A stretch of DNA of 64,000 nucleotides, taken from Actinoplanes nipponensis (lineage in GTDB: Bacteria; Actinomycetota; Actinomycetes; Mycobacteriales; Micromonosporaceae). Made by a program: the position numbers and the translations under genes. Positions 41,691 through 53,978 of the stretch are shown here, in pieces. The stretch lies in assembly GCF_016862275.1 (NCBI RefSeq), contig NZ_BOMQ01000090.1, positions 1 to 64,000 on the forward strand, read 5' to 3'. The notes beneath the pieces were generated by a model. That model searched no databases. It was not told where the DNA came from and was given only the letters and a program-made list of their open reading frames with translations. Numbering within the stretch: the stretch's first letter is position 1; each line of letters starts with the position of its first letter.

Positions 41691-42825
41691 GACCCCACCT
41701 CCGAGCCGAGGGCGGCCAGCACCCGCGGGTTGACGACCGCGCCGTCGCGGGTGACCACGATGGCCGCGTGGATCTCGTCGTCCGGGTCGAGCACCGGGGC
41801 GCCGTCGCGGACGAGACTGCCGAGCAGCGCGCAGATGTTGCGGGAGTACGCGGTCGAGGCGGCCTGCGGCAGCTGGGCCAGCAGGCCGGCCGCCCCGACG
41901 ACGGTCACGCCGCGCGGCGTGACCATGGTCTTGCCCGGTTCGGAGCCGGCGACGTTGCCGCCGTGCTCGCCCGCCGCGGTGTCGACGACCACCGCGCCGG
42001 GCCGCAGGCCGTCCAGGGCCGCCTCGGTGACCAGCACGGGCGGGCGCCCGTCCGGCACCTGGGCCGTGGTGATGACGATGTCGAAGCCGGCGACGGCCCG
42101 GTCCAGGGCCTGCTGCTGGGCCGCGGTCTCGGCCGCGGTGAGCCGGCGCGCGTAGCCGCCCGTCCCGGTTCCGGCCGCGGTGTCCAGCCGCAGCACGGTC
42201 GCGCCGGTGGAGGCGATGTCCTCCTGCGCCGCCTCGCGGACGTCGTAGCCGGTCACCGTCGCGCCGAGCCGGCGCGCGGTCGCGATCGCCTGCAGGCCCG
42301 CGACCCCGGCCCCGAGCACCAGGACCCGGGCCGGGCGGGTGGTGCCGGCCGCGGTCATCAGCATCGGCAGATAGCCGCCGTACGCGCCGGCGGCCACCAG
42401 GGCGGCCTTGTACCCGGCCACGCTGGCCTGCGAGGTCAGCGCGTCCATGGCCTGCGCGCGGCTCAGCGTCCGCGGCAGCAGGTCCAGGCTGACGGCGGTG
42501 ACCCCGGCCGCGGCCAGCCGTTCGGCCAGCACCGGGTCGGTCAGCGGGGCGAGCAGCCCGGCCAGCCACTGTCCGGGGCGCAGCGCGGTGAGGTCGTCCG
42601 GGGGGCCGATCACCACCAGGACGTCGCTGCCCGCGTACACCTCCGCACGGTCGGCGAGCTCCGCGCCGGCGGCGGCGTAGGCCGGGTCGGGGAACCAGCT
42701 CCCGGCCCCGGCCCCGGCCTCGACCAGCACGCGCAGGCCGGCCCGCCGCAGCTTCGGCACGTCGTCGGGGGCCAGCGCCACCCGCCGCTCGCCGGCGTCC
42801 GTCTCCCGGACCACGCCGATCGTCG

Positions 42826-42829
<4 letters not shown>
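41687..42829 (-). CDS. pntAA: NAD(P) transhydrogenase alpha subunit, NAD-binding part
   Basis: 380 aa from the ATG at 42829, with GGGGAGG 3 nt upstream. It has the alanine dehydrogenase/transhydrogenase fold: GVVRETDAGERRVALAPDDV at the N-terminus, the Rossmann motif VLVLGAGVAGLQAIATARRL near residue 160, and ITTAQVPDGRPPVLVTEAAL. The mobile-loop and C-terminal region (AAGEHGGNVAGSEPG) are also present. It binds NAD(H) on the cytosolic face and passes hydride to NADP in PntB. It overlaps the nifJ stop by four bases, so it is translated directly after pyruvate:ferredoxin oxidoreductase. Confidence 0.95.
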
Positions 42830-46412
<3,583 letters not shown>

Positions 46413-46416
<4 letters not shown>

Positions 46417-48050
46417 GAGGGCACCTCCGGAACCATCTCGATCGCGTGCACGGGACACTGCTCGGCGCAGGTGGCGCAGCCGGTGCAGCGGTCGTAGTCG
46501 ATGCGGTAGCGGTTGCCCGGGCCGAGCTTGATGACGGCGTCCTCCGGGCAGGCGCCCAGGCAGCCGTCGCACTCGAAGCAGTTGCCGCAGGACAGGCAGC
46601 GGGCGGCCTCGTACCGCGCCGCCGTGGCGTCCAGGCCGCCGACGATCTCGCCGAAGTCGGCGACGCGGGCGGCGGCGTCGCGCTCGGGCTGGACGCGGCG
46701 CCCGGTGTCGCCGAAGTACCAGGGGTGCAGCAGGTCGAACTCGGCCACCGGATGCTTGTCCGGCGGCCGGTACGCCCCCGCCCGCAGGTACGCGTCGATG
46801 TGCCGGGCCGCCTTGCGGCCGTGCCCGACGCCGACGGTGACGGTCCGTTCGGCCGGCACCATGTCGCCGCCGGCGAACAGCCCGGGGCAGCCGGTCATGA
46901 ACGACGGCGACACCTCCACCGTGTCGTCCGGGGTGAACCGCACGCCCGGCACGGCCCGCAGGAAGCCGACGTCGCTGCGCTGGCCGAGCGCCAGGATCAC
47001 GGTGTCGGCGGCCAGCGTCTCGGTCCGCCCGGTGGGCGCCGGCCGGCCCTCGTCGTCGAGCTCCATCACCTCGACGGTCAGCGCCGGGCCGTCGAAGGCC
47101 TGGATCGTCCGCAGCCAGTTGATCGTGATGCCCTCGCGCTCGGCCTCCTCGGCCTCCTCGGCGTGCGCGGGCATCTGGCCGCGGGTCCGCCGGTAGACGA
47201 TGAGCGCCTCGTCGGCGCCGAGCCGTTTGGCCACGCGGGCGGCGTCCATGGCGGTGTTGCCGCCGCCGTACACGGCGACCCGCCGCCCGATGACCGGGCG
47301 CTCGCCGGAGGCGACGCTGCGCAGGAAGCCGACCGCGTCGACGATCCGGCCGGCCTCGCGGGCCGGGATGTCGACGCGCCGGGACAGGTGCGCGCCGACC
47401 GCCACGAAGACCGCGTCGAACCGGCCCGCGGCGCGCTCGGCCTGCAGGTCGAGCACCGGGTGCCGGGTGACGATCTCGACGCCCAACGCCTGGATCCGGG
47501 CGATCTCCGCCGCCAGCACGTCGCGGGGCAGGCGGTAGGCGGGGATGCCGTACCGCATCATGCCGCCCGGCTCGGGCCCGGCGTCGTGGATCTCGACGTG
47601 GTGGCCGAGCCGCGCGAGGTGGTAGGCCGCGGAGAGCCCGCTGGGCCCGGCGCCGATGATGAGCACGCGCCGGCCGGTGGGCGCCGGCGGCGGGTCGAAG
47701 GCCCAGCCCTGCTCGAGGGCGAGGTCGCCGAGGAAGCGCTCGACCCCGTGGATGGAGACGGGCGTGTCGAGCAGGGCGCGGTTGCACGCCGACTCGCACG
47801 GGTGGTAGCAGACCCGGCCGTGCACGGCCGGCAGCGGGTTGTCGGCGACCAGCGTGCGCCAGGCGCGCTCGTAGTCGCCGGCCTGGGCCGCGGCCAGCCA
47901 CGCCTGGATGTTCTCGCCGGCCGGGCAGCCGGCGTTGCAGGGTGGCAGCAGGTCGGCGTAGACGGGCCGGCGCTGCCGCACGGGCCCGCTGCGGGCCTGG
48001 TCGTGCAGCAGGTCGGGCAGGGGGGTCAGGTCGCGGTGCCGAGTGGACAT
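46413..48050 (-). CDS. GltD-like FAD/NAD(P)-dependent oxidoreductase with ferredoxin domain
   Basis: 545 aa. The N-terminal Fer4_20 region has the Cys pattern CNAGCPAGENIQAWL and CYHPCESACNR, as in glutamate synthase small subunits. The FAD site is VLIIGAGPSGLSAAYHLARL and the NAD(P) site VAVYGGGNTAMDAARVAKRL. The C-terminus carries extra [4Fe-4S] motifs, CLSCGNCFECDGCLGACPED and CTGCATCAEQCPVHAIEM. No gltB is near. The setting, first gene of a coupled operon with nifJ and pnt, suggests it moves electrons between PFOR-reduced ferredoxin and NADPH. That role is inferred; glutamate synthase function is unlikely. An exact DosR-type box lies 57 bp upstream. Confidence 0.92.
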
Positions 48051-48106
48051 ACCGGCCTCCTCGAGCGGTTACCGCCAGCCTGCGCGGCGCCGGGCGGTGC
48101 GGTGGA

Positions 48107-48120
48107 GGGCCGGAGGTCCC
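48107..48120. promoter_or_regulatory. DosR-type box for the GltD-nifJ-pnt operon
   Basis: Read on the minus strand it is GGGACCTCCGGCCC (GGGAC-N4-GGCCC), 57 bp upstream of the GltD-like start at 48050. A second box 34 bp away faces the divergent 93-aa protein gene. Confidence 0.65.
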
Positions 48121-48153
48121 GAGCGGTCCGGGCCGCCGGTCACCGGCCAGGAC

Positions 48154-48167
48154 GGGACGCCCGGCCC
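48154..48167. promoter_or_regulatory. DosR-type box for the 93-aa protein gene
   Basis: GGGACGCCCGGCCC (GGGAC-N4-GGCCC), 62 bp upstream of the ATG at 48229. Between it and the gene is an AT-richer inverted repeat, GTTAGC (48175-48180) and GCTAAC (48189-48194), which may overlap the -10 region. Confidence 0.65.
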
Positions 48168-48228
48168 TGACGGTGTTAGCAGTGGATGGCTAACGTGCTA
48201 AGTAGGTCGAGGTCGGAGGGAGGTTGTC

Positions 48229-48510
48229 ATGACCACCACCACTACCAAGCCGGCGCGCGAGACCGTGCCGGCCAAGCCGGTGCACCGTCCGGAGCCACGG
48301 CGTGAACGGACCCGGCGGATCGGCCGTGAGGTCGGCACGCTCGCCGTGAACGCCTACGAGCGCGGCGTCGCGGACGTCGTCGCCTTCGAGAAGGACGTTG
48401 CCAAGATCGCCCCGTACCCGTGGGCGAAGAACGCGCTCGCCCTGAGCGCCGAACTGATCGGGGACGTCGGAGCCGCCTACATCAAGACGGCACGGCAGGT
48501 CTTCAAGTGA
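48229..48510 (+). CDS. Small protein of unknown function, probable DosR-type regulon member
   Basis: 93 aa with an excellent SD (GGAGGGAGG, 5 nt before the ATG). The first 40 residues are Thr/Lys/Pro/Arg-rich and very basic (RRERTRRIGREVG). The rest is an amphipathic alpha-helical region (VNAYERGVADVVAFEKDVAK and ALSAELIGDVGAAYIKTARQ). There is no signal peptide or membrane segment. I do not recognise it; the basic disordered head suggests nucleic-acid or membrane-surface binding. It has its own DosR-type box and is divergent from the PFOR operon. Confidence 0.8.
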   Translation: MTTTTTKPARETVPAKPVHRPEPRRERTRRIGREVGTLAVNAYERGVADVVAFEKDVAKIAPYPWAKNALALSAELIGDVGAAYIKTARQVFK

Positions 48511-48518
48511 ATCACCGC

Positions 48519-48550
48519 GACCGGCCCGGGCGTCAGCGCCCGGGCCGGTC
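48519..48550. terminator. Bidirectional terminator hairpin
   Basis: A perfect 14-bp stem: GACCGGCCCGGGCG at 48519-48532, loop TCAG, and its reverse complement at 48537-48550. It follows the 93-aa gene's stop by 8 bp. The loop contains the stop codon of the convergent XRE gene. Confidence 0.8.
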
Positions 48551-48928
48551 CTCGTGCGCCGGCGGCCCGCCGCCGCGCCGGCGGCGGGCGATGGTCGTCT
48601 CCCGCAGCGCCGTGTAGACCTCCACCAGCGCCCGGCGCTGGTGGGCGGTGAGGTCGGGGTCCGCGGCGATCGCGGCGAGCATCGCGGCGGGCGGGGACGG
48701 CTCCGGGGTCGCCTGCTCGACGAGGACGTCGGCGGTCGTGCGCAGCTGCGCGGCGATCGCGTGCAGGACCCGGTCGGACGGGGCGCGCAAGCCGCGCTCG
48801 ATCTGCGACAGGTACGGGCCCGAGATGCCCACCATGGCGGCGAGCTGGCGCATCGGCAGCTCGGCCAGCTCGCGCCGGCGCCGGATGATCTCCCCGAGGC
48901 TCAGGGGCGGGCCGGAACTCTCCGTCAC
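48533..48928 (-). CDS. XRE-family transcriptional regulator
   Basis: 131 aa from the GTG at 48928, which has no clear SD and could be leaderless. The N-terminal 65 residues form the XRE HTH (LGEIIRRRRELAELPMRQLA, MVGISGPYLSQIERGLRAPS). The C-terminal half is short, helical and of no known domain, ending in a basic Arg/Gly/Pro tail. It is a single-domain DNA-binding protein, probably dimeric. Its target is unknown; the inverted repeat GTTAGC-N8-GCTAAC at 48175-48194 is one candidate, but it is not next to this gene's own start. It is followed closely, on the same strand, by nothing co-directional except the hydrolase gene upstream. Confidence 0.88.
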   Translation of the reverse strand: MTESSGPPLSLGEIIRRRRELAELPMRQLAAMVGISGPYLSQIERGLRAPSDRVLHAIAAQLRTTADVLVEQATPEPSPPAAMLAAIAADPDLTAHQRRALVEVYTALRETTIARRRRGGGPPAHEDRPGR

Positions 48929-48937
48929 CGCCGCAGC

Positions 48938-49828
48938 TTAACGCGCCGCCGGGCCGGTATCACACCCGCGCAGCGCGACCGCGGCGATCTCGCCGGCGAT
49001 GGCCGGTTGCAGCGCCGCGGGCAGGTCGTGGCCCATGCCGGGGTGGACGATCAGCGTCGCGCCGCGCAGCGCGCGGGCGGTCGCGAGCCCGCCCGGCAGC
49101 CGCACCAGCGGATCGGCGTCACCGTGGATCACCAGCGCCGGCAGGCGCAGCGCCCGCAGCATCGGCCGCCGGTCCGCGGCCGACACGATCGCCGCGAGCT
49201 GCCGGCGGAGGCCCGCCGGGTCGTGGGCCCGGTCGTAGCTGCGGCGCGCGACATCGGCCAGCCACGCCTCGTCGTGCGGGTAGGCGGGCGAGCCGATGAC
49301 CCGGAAGACGTCGACGATCTGCCGGGCCGCGTCGTCCCGCCCCGACGCCGGGCGGCGCAACAGGGCCGCCATGGCGCGCGGGCGGGGCCGTCCGATCCGG
49401 GGCGCCGGCGTGGACGAGATGGACGTGAGCGACCGGACCCGGGCCGGGTCGGCGCCGGCCATGGTCTGCGCGATCATGCCGCCCAGCGACACCCCGACCA
49501 CGTGGGCGCTGTCCCAGCCCAGCGCGTCCAGCACGGCGAACGCGTCGCCGGCCATGTCGGCCAGCGCGTAGCCCGGCCCGCGGCGCAGGGCCAGCGCCAG
49601 CGGGGTGGGCGTGCCCAGGTCGCGGAGGTGGGTGGACAGCCCCACGTCGCGGTTGTCGAACCGGGCCACGCGGAACCCGGCGCCGGTGAGCAGCGCCCGG
49701 AACTCCTCCGGCCAGAACAGCATCTGCAGGCCCAGGCCCATGATCAGCAACAGCGGCTCGCCGTCGGGCGGTCCCTCGACGTCGTAGGCGATCCGCACCC
49801 CGTCGGGCCGGGCGAAGCCTTCGGTCAT
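48938..49828 (-). CDS. Alpha/beta-fold hydrolase
   Basis: 296 aa from the ATG at 49828. The fold is clear: LLLIMGLGLQMLFW for the oxyanion region, the nucleophile Ser in VVGVSLGGMIAQTMAG near residue 115, acid in VIHGDADPLVRLP and the catalytic His in VHPGMGHDLPAAL. It resembles the cytosolic group of actinobacterial hydrolases that includes lipase/haloalkane-type and TAG-mobilising enzymes; the substrate is not determined. It is divergent from the wax ester/TAG synthase gene, with two exact DosR-type boxes between them, so it may be a lipase or esterase of storage-lipid turnover. Confidence 0.9.
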   Translation of the reverse strand: MTEGFARPDGVRIAYDVEGPPDGEPLLLIMGLGLQMLFWPEEFRALLTGAGFRVARFDNRDVGLSTHLRDLGTPTPLALALRRGPGYALADMAGDAFAVLDALGWDSAHVVGVSLGGMIAQTMAGADPARVRSLTSISSTPAPRIGRPRPRAMAALLRRPASGRDDAARQIVDVFRVIGSPAYPHDEAWLADVARRSYDRAHDPAGLRRQLAAIVSAADRRPMLRALRLPALVIHGDADPLVRLPGGLATARALRGATLIVHPGMGHDLPAALQPAIAGEIAAVALRGCDTGPAAR

Positions 49829-49864
49829 GCCTCCAGCCTGCCCGCCCCGGGGCCCGCGCACCGA

Positions 49865-49898
49865 GGGCCGGACGTCCCCTGTGCGGGCCGTCCGGCCC
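49865..49898. promoter_or_regulatory. Pair of DosR-type boxes in the hydrolase/WS-DGAT divergent promoter
   Basis: GGGCCGGACGTCCC at 49865-49878 and GGGCCGTCCGGCCC at 49885-49898. Both match GGGNC-N4-GNCCC exactly and their starts are 20 bp apart, about two helical turns, so two dimers could bind on one face. They lie 37 bp upstream of the hydrolase start and 67 bp upstream of the WS/DGAT start. Paired boxes at close spacing are common in DosR promoters. Confidence 0.7.
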
Positions 49899-49964
49899 TG
49901 GCCCCGGCGGCGCCGGCCGAGGCACGGTGACCAAGAGTGACGCGCTGCGACCGAGGAGGATGCC

Positions 49965-51410
49965 GTGGAATACCTGAGCCCGCTGGACGCGTCGTTTCTG
50001 GACGCCGAGGACGAGGACCCGCACGCGTCGCTGGCGATCGCGTCGATCGCCGTGCTGGACGGGCCCGCCCCGAGCCAGGCCGAGTTCGCCGCGGCCATCC
50101 GGGGCCGGCTGCCGCTGGTCCCGCGCTACCGGCAGAAGGTGCGCCGGGTCCCGTTCAACCTGGGCCGGCCGGTCTGGGTGGACGATCCGGACTTCGACCT
50201 GGACTTCCACCTGCGCCGGACCGCCCTGGCCGCGCCCGGTGACGACGCCGCGCTGCAACGGCTGGTCGCCCGGGTGATGACCCACCGCCTGGACCGGGAC
50301 CGCCCGCTGTGGGAGACCTGGCTGATCGAGGGCCTGCCGGAGGGGCGCTGGGCGCTGCTGTCCAAGGTGCACCACTGCCTGATCGACGGCGTCTCCGGGA
50401 ACCAGCTCTACCGCCTCGTCTTCGACGCCAGCCCCCGCCCGCACCGGCCGGTGGCCGACCACTGGCAGCCGGTGCCGGGCGCCGGCTCGCTCGACCTGTC
50501 CCTCGACGCGCTGGCCCAGCTCGCCCGGATCCCGTTCGACCAGGCCCGCGTGGTGGCCCAGGCGGTCCGCACGCCCGTCGCCGTGACCCGGTGGCTGCGG
50601 GACACCACCCGCGGCCTGACCACGCTGGCCCTCGGCCTGACCCCGACCCCGCCGACCTCGCTGGCCGGCCCGCTCGGCAAGTCCCGCCGGTACGCCGTGG
50701 CCCGCACCCCGCTGGCCGACATCGCCGCGATCGCCGGCGACTGCTCGGTGACCATCAACGACGTCTACCTGGCCGCGGTGGCCGGGGCGTTCCGCCGGCT
50801 CATGCTCGAGCGCGGCGAGGAACCGGCCGCCGGCGCCATCCGCACCCTCGTGCCGGTCAACGTGCGCAGCCGCGACGAGGAGGGCGTGCTGAACAACCGG
50901 CTCGCCTCCATGCTGCTGCTCCTGCCGGTGGAGCTGGACGACCCGGCGCAGCGGCTGCGGGCGGTGCACGAGCGGATCGCCGAGCTGCGTGCCGCCGGCG
51001 AGGTGGAGGCCGGGGCGGCGCTGGTGGCGCTGGCCGACCGGGAGCCCTTCACCCCGGTCTCGCTGATCATCCGCACCGCGCTGCGGCTGCCGCAGCACGC
51101 CATCACCACGGTGACCACCAACGTGCCCGGCCCCGACCAGCAGCTCTACATCCTGGGCCGGCCGATCCGCGAGATCCTGCCCTACGTCCCGATCGCCGAG
51201 CGGATCCGCATCGGCATCGCGGTCTTCACCTACGGCGGCCAGGCCACGTTCGGCGTCACGACCGACTTCGCGTCGGTGCCCGAGGCCGACCGGTTCGCCG
51301 CGTCGGTCACCGACGAGGTGGCGGCCCTGCGCCAGGCGGCCCGGCCGCCCCAGCCCAAACCCGTGCGTCGCCGCCGCGCCCCCGCGGCCGCGCGCGCCCC
51401 GATCGCCTGA
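49965..51410 (+). CDS. Wax ester synthase/diacylglycerol acyltransferase (WS/DGAT)
   Basis: 481 aa from the GTG at 49965, with GAGGAGG 5 nt upstream. The start VEYLSPLDASFLDAED is typical of the family. The catalytic HHxxxDG motif is at residues 136-142 (KVHHCLIDGVSG). The C-terminal domain has NDVYLAAVAGAFRR and TNVPGPDQQLYILG. It esterifies acyl-CoA to diacylglycerol or fatty alcohol, making storage triacylglycerol or wax. Mycobacterial Tgs1 (a DosR target) is the best-known relative. It is followed 29 bp later by an acyl-CoA ligase gene that would supply its substrate. Two DosR-type boxes precede it. Confidence 0.94.
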   Translation: MEYLSPLDASFLDAEDEDPHASLAIASIAVLDGPAPSQAEFAAAIRGRLPLVPRYRQKVRRVPFNLGRPVWVDDPDFDLDFHLRRTALAAPGDDAALQRLVARVMTHRLDRDRPLWETWLIEGLPEGRWALLSKVHHCLIDGVSGNQLYRLVFDASPRPHRPVADHWQPVPGAGSLDLSLDALAQLARIPFDQARVVAQAVRTPVAVTRWLRDTTRGLTTLALGLTPTPPTSLAGPLGKSRRYAVARTPLADIAAIAGDCSVTINDVYLAAVAGAFRRLMLERGEEPAAGAIRTLVPVNVRSRDEEGVLNNRLASMLLLLPVELDDPAQRLRAVHERIAELRAAGEVEAGAALVALADREPFTPVSLIIRTALRLPQHAITTVTTNVPGPDQQLYILGRPIREILPYVPIAERIRIGIAVFTYGGQATFGVTTDFASVPEADRFAASVTDEVAALRQAARPPQPKPVRRRRAPAAARAPIA

Positions 51411-51439
51411 GACATCCGAACGCCGGAGGGGAGCCGACG

Positions 51440-52942
51440 ATGTTGAACCTTGCCGTGATCCTGCGTGAGTCGGCGGAGATCCGCCCGGCCGCGCCCGCCC
51501 TCGTCCACGACGGCGTGACCATGACCTACGCCGAGCTGGACGCCCGTTCCGACTCGGTGGCCGAGGGCCTGCGGGCCCGCGGCATCCGGGCGGGGGACCG
51601 GGTGGCGCTGCAACTGCCGAACGTCCCCGAGTTCCCGATCGCCTACTACGGCATCCTCAAGGCGGGCGCGGTCGTGGTGCCGCTCAACGTGCTGCTCAAG
51701 GCGCCCGAGATCGCGTACCAGCTCACCGACTCGGCCGCCCGGCTGCTGATCACCTGGGCCGGCGCGGCCGGCGAGGCGGCCAAGGCGGCCGCCGACTGCG
51801 GCCTGGCCGAGGTCTACGTGGCCGGCCCCGTCCCGGACCCGGCCCGGCCCTTCGCCGACCTGCCGGCGCCGGTCACCGGGTCGTTCCCGCTGCACGCCAC
51901 CGAGCCCGGCGACACCGCCGCGATCGTCTACACCTCCGGGACCACCGGCCGGCCCAAGGGCGCGGAGCTGACCCACTTCCAGCTCTACATGAACGCCGAC
52001 ATCCCGGACCGGCTGTTCGCCCTCAACCCCGACGACATCATCCTCACGGTGCTGCCGCTGTTCCACGTCTACGGCATGTCCAGCGCGATGAACATCGGCA
52101 TCCGCTTCGGCGCCTGCCTGTCGCTGGTGCCACGGTTCACCCCGGAACAGGTGCTGGCCACGATCGAGCGGGACCGCGCGACCATCTTCGACGGCGTGCC
52201 CACCATGTTCGGCGCGCTGCTGGCCTGCCCGCAACGGGACCGCTACGACACGTCCTCGCTGCGCGTCTGCATCTCCGGCGGGGACTCGATCGCCGCCACG
52301 GTGCTCGACGCGTTCGAGCAGCGGTTCGGCGTGCCCATCCTGGAGGGGTACGGGATGACCGAGACCGCCTCCACGATCAGCTTCAACGAGGGCCCCGACC
52401 AGCGCCGCGTCTACAGCGTCGGCCGGCCGGTCTGGGGCGTGCAGGTGCAGGTGTGGGACTGCGACGACCGGCCGCTGCCGCCCGGGCGCGACCACGTCGG
52501 CGAGCTGGTGACCCGCGGCTACCACACGATGCGCGGCTACCACCGCCAGCCGGAGGCCACCGCGGAGGCGTTCCGGCACGGATGGTTCCACACCGGGGAT
52601 CTCGGCTACGTCGACGAGGACGGCTACCTGTTCATCGTGGACCGCAAGAAGGAGCTGATCATCCGGGGTGGGTACAACGTGTACCCGCGCGAGATCGAGG
52701 AGGTCCTGCACCACCATCCCGCCGTGCTCCAGGCGGCCGTGGTGGGCGTGCCGGACGAACGGCTGGGCCAGGAGGTCAAGGCGTTCCTGGTGACCCGCCC
52801 GGACGCCGCGACGACGGCCGAGGAGATCATCGCCTACTGCCGGGAGCGGCTGGCCGCGTACAAGTACCCGCGCCTGGTCGAGCTCCGCGACGCCCTGCCG
52901 CTCAGCGGGGCCGGCAAGGTCCTGAAGAAGTTGCTGACGTAG
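51440..52942 (+). CDS. Long-chain-fatty-acid-CoA ligase (acyl-CoA synthetase)
   Basis: 500 aa. The ATG at 51440 has GGAGGGGAG upstream. ANL-superfamily motifs are intact: the AMP/phosphate loop YTSGTTGRPKG at about residue 165, GYGMTETAS, GWFHTGDLGYVDEDGY, the hinge DRKKELIIRGGYNVYPREIE, and the C-terminal catalytic Lys in LSGAGKVLKK. It activates a fatty acid with ATP and CoA. As the second gene of the WS/DGAT operon it probably feeds acyl-CoA into triacylglycerol or wax synthesis during stress. Chain length is not predictable. A strong hairpin terminator follows. Confidence 0.94.
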   Translation: MLNLAVILRESAEIRPAAPALVHDGVTMTYAELDARSDSVAEGLRARGIRAGDRVALQLPNVPEFPIAYYGILKAGAVVVPLNVLLKAPEIAYQLTDSAARLLITWAGAAGEAAKAAADCGLAEVYVAGPVPDPARPFADLPAPVTGSFPLHATEPGDTAAIVYTSGTTGRPKGAELTHFQLYMNADIPDRLFALNPDDIILTVLPLFHVYGMSSAMNIGIRFGACLSLVPRFTPEQVLATIERDRATIFDGVPTMFGALLACPQRDRYDTSSLRVCISGGDSIAATVLDAFEQRFGVPILEGYGMTETASTISFNEGPDQRRVYSVGRPVWGVQVQVWDCDDRPLPPGRDHVGELVTRGYHTMRGYHRQPEATAEAFRHGWFHTGDLGYVDEDGYLFIVDRKKELIIRGGYNVYPREIEEVLHHHPAVLQAAVVGVPDERLGQEVKAFLVTRPDAATTAEEIIAYCRERLAAYKYPRLVELRDALPLSGAGKVLKKLLT

Positions 52943-52959
52943 CCGCCGCCGGAGTCGGC

Positions 52960-52991
52960 GCGGGCCCGGTCACCGTGGTGACCGGGCCCGC
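52960..52991. terminator. Terminator hairpin after the lipid operon
   Basis: A perfect 14-bp stem with a 4-nt loop: GCGGGCCCGGTCAC at 52960-52973, loop CGTG, and the reverse complement at 52978-52991. It lies 18 bp past the ligase stop and 15 bp from the stop of the convergent universal stress protein gene, so it can serve both. Confidence 0.8.
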
Positions 52992-53005
52992 TCGCCGCCG
53001 GCGCG

Positions 53006-53881
53006 CTACCGCTGCGGAAGCCGGTCGATGAGCACCGGGCAGTCGGCGTGGTGCAGGAGCTGCATGGTGGTCGAGCCGAGGAAGGTGCCGGCGACCACAC
53101 CGTGGCCGTGGCTGCCGACGACGACCAGCTGCGCGCCCTGCGAGATGCCGGTGAGCACGGCCGCCGCGCTGTCGTGCGACAGCATCGTCTCGACCGCCAC
53201 GTCCGGGTACTTGGCCTGCCAGGGCGCCACCAGCCGGGCCAGCGCGGCGCGCTCGGCGGCGTCCTGCTCCGGGGTCGTCACGTCGATGGCCGGCACGCTG
53301 CTCTGCAACCACAGCGGCACGGCGGGCAGGTAGGCGTGCACCACGGCCAGGGCGCTGCCCCGGGCGGCGGCGGCCTCGAACGCCGTGCCGAGCACGTGAT
53401 CGGCGGCGGGGGAGTCGTCGACGCCGACCGCGACGGGGCCGTCGGTGACGTCACCGCGGCCGCGCACCACGACCACCGGGCAGGACGCGTGCACCGCCAG
53501 CCGCTGGCTCACCGAGCCGAGCAGCAGGCCGCCGAAGCCGCCCCGGCCGCGGTTGCCGAGCACCATCAGCTCCGCGCCCCCAGCCAGCTCCAGCAGCCGG
53601 GCGCCGGCGTGGCCGAGGACGGTGTCCAGCTCGATCGACAGGTCCGGGGCCACCTCGCGGGCCTGGTCGTGGCCGGTCATGGTCACCTGTTCGGCGACCT
53701 GCCGGGCGATGTCGGTGTACTGGTTGGTGTAGTCGAAGCGTCCCTCGCGCCATTCCCAGTCGTACACGTGCACGATGCGCAGCAGGGCGTGGCGGCGTTC
53801 CGCCTCGCGTGCCGCCCACCGCACCGCCGCCCGGCTGGTCTCGGTGCCGTCGGTGGCCACGATGATCGCGGTGGTGGTCAT
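53006..53881 (-). CDS. Tandem-domain universal stress protein
   Basis: 291 aa with two UspA domains of about 140 residues. Domain 1 begins AIIVATDGTETSRAAVRWA and has the ATP-binding segment LMVLGNRGRGGFGGLLLGSV (G-2x-G-9x-G-S/T). Domain 2 begins VAVGVDDSPAADHVLGTA and has LVVVGSHGHGVVAGTFLGST. Both ATP loops look intact. The ATG at 53881 has GAGGAGG upstream. Tandem USPs of this size are hallmarks of DosR-type regulons. It lies 97 bp downstream of a second tandem USP gene on the same strand and probably shares its promoter. Confidence 0.94.
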   Translation of the reverse strand: MTTTAIIVATDGTETSRAAVRWAAREAERRHALLRIVHVYDWEWREGRFDYTNQYTDIARQVAEQVTMTGHDQAREVAPDLSIELDTVLGHAGARLLELAGGAELMVLGNRGRGGFGGLLLGSVSQRLAVHASCPVVVVRGRGDVTDGPVAVGVDDSPAADHVLGTAFEAAAARGSALAVVHAYLPAVPLWLQSSVPAIDVTTPEQDAAERAALARLVAPWQAKYPDVAVETMLSHDSAAAVLTGISQGAQLVVVGSHGHGVVAGTFLGSTTMQLLHHADCPVLIDRLPQR

Positions 53882-53978
53882 GATTCCTCCTCTGCTCCTG
53901 CCTCGATCGTCGACACGTCGGGGTGGCCCGGGGCAGAGCGCAAAGCCCCGTCCGGGCGGGCCGGTCGGCGGGGCCCGG

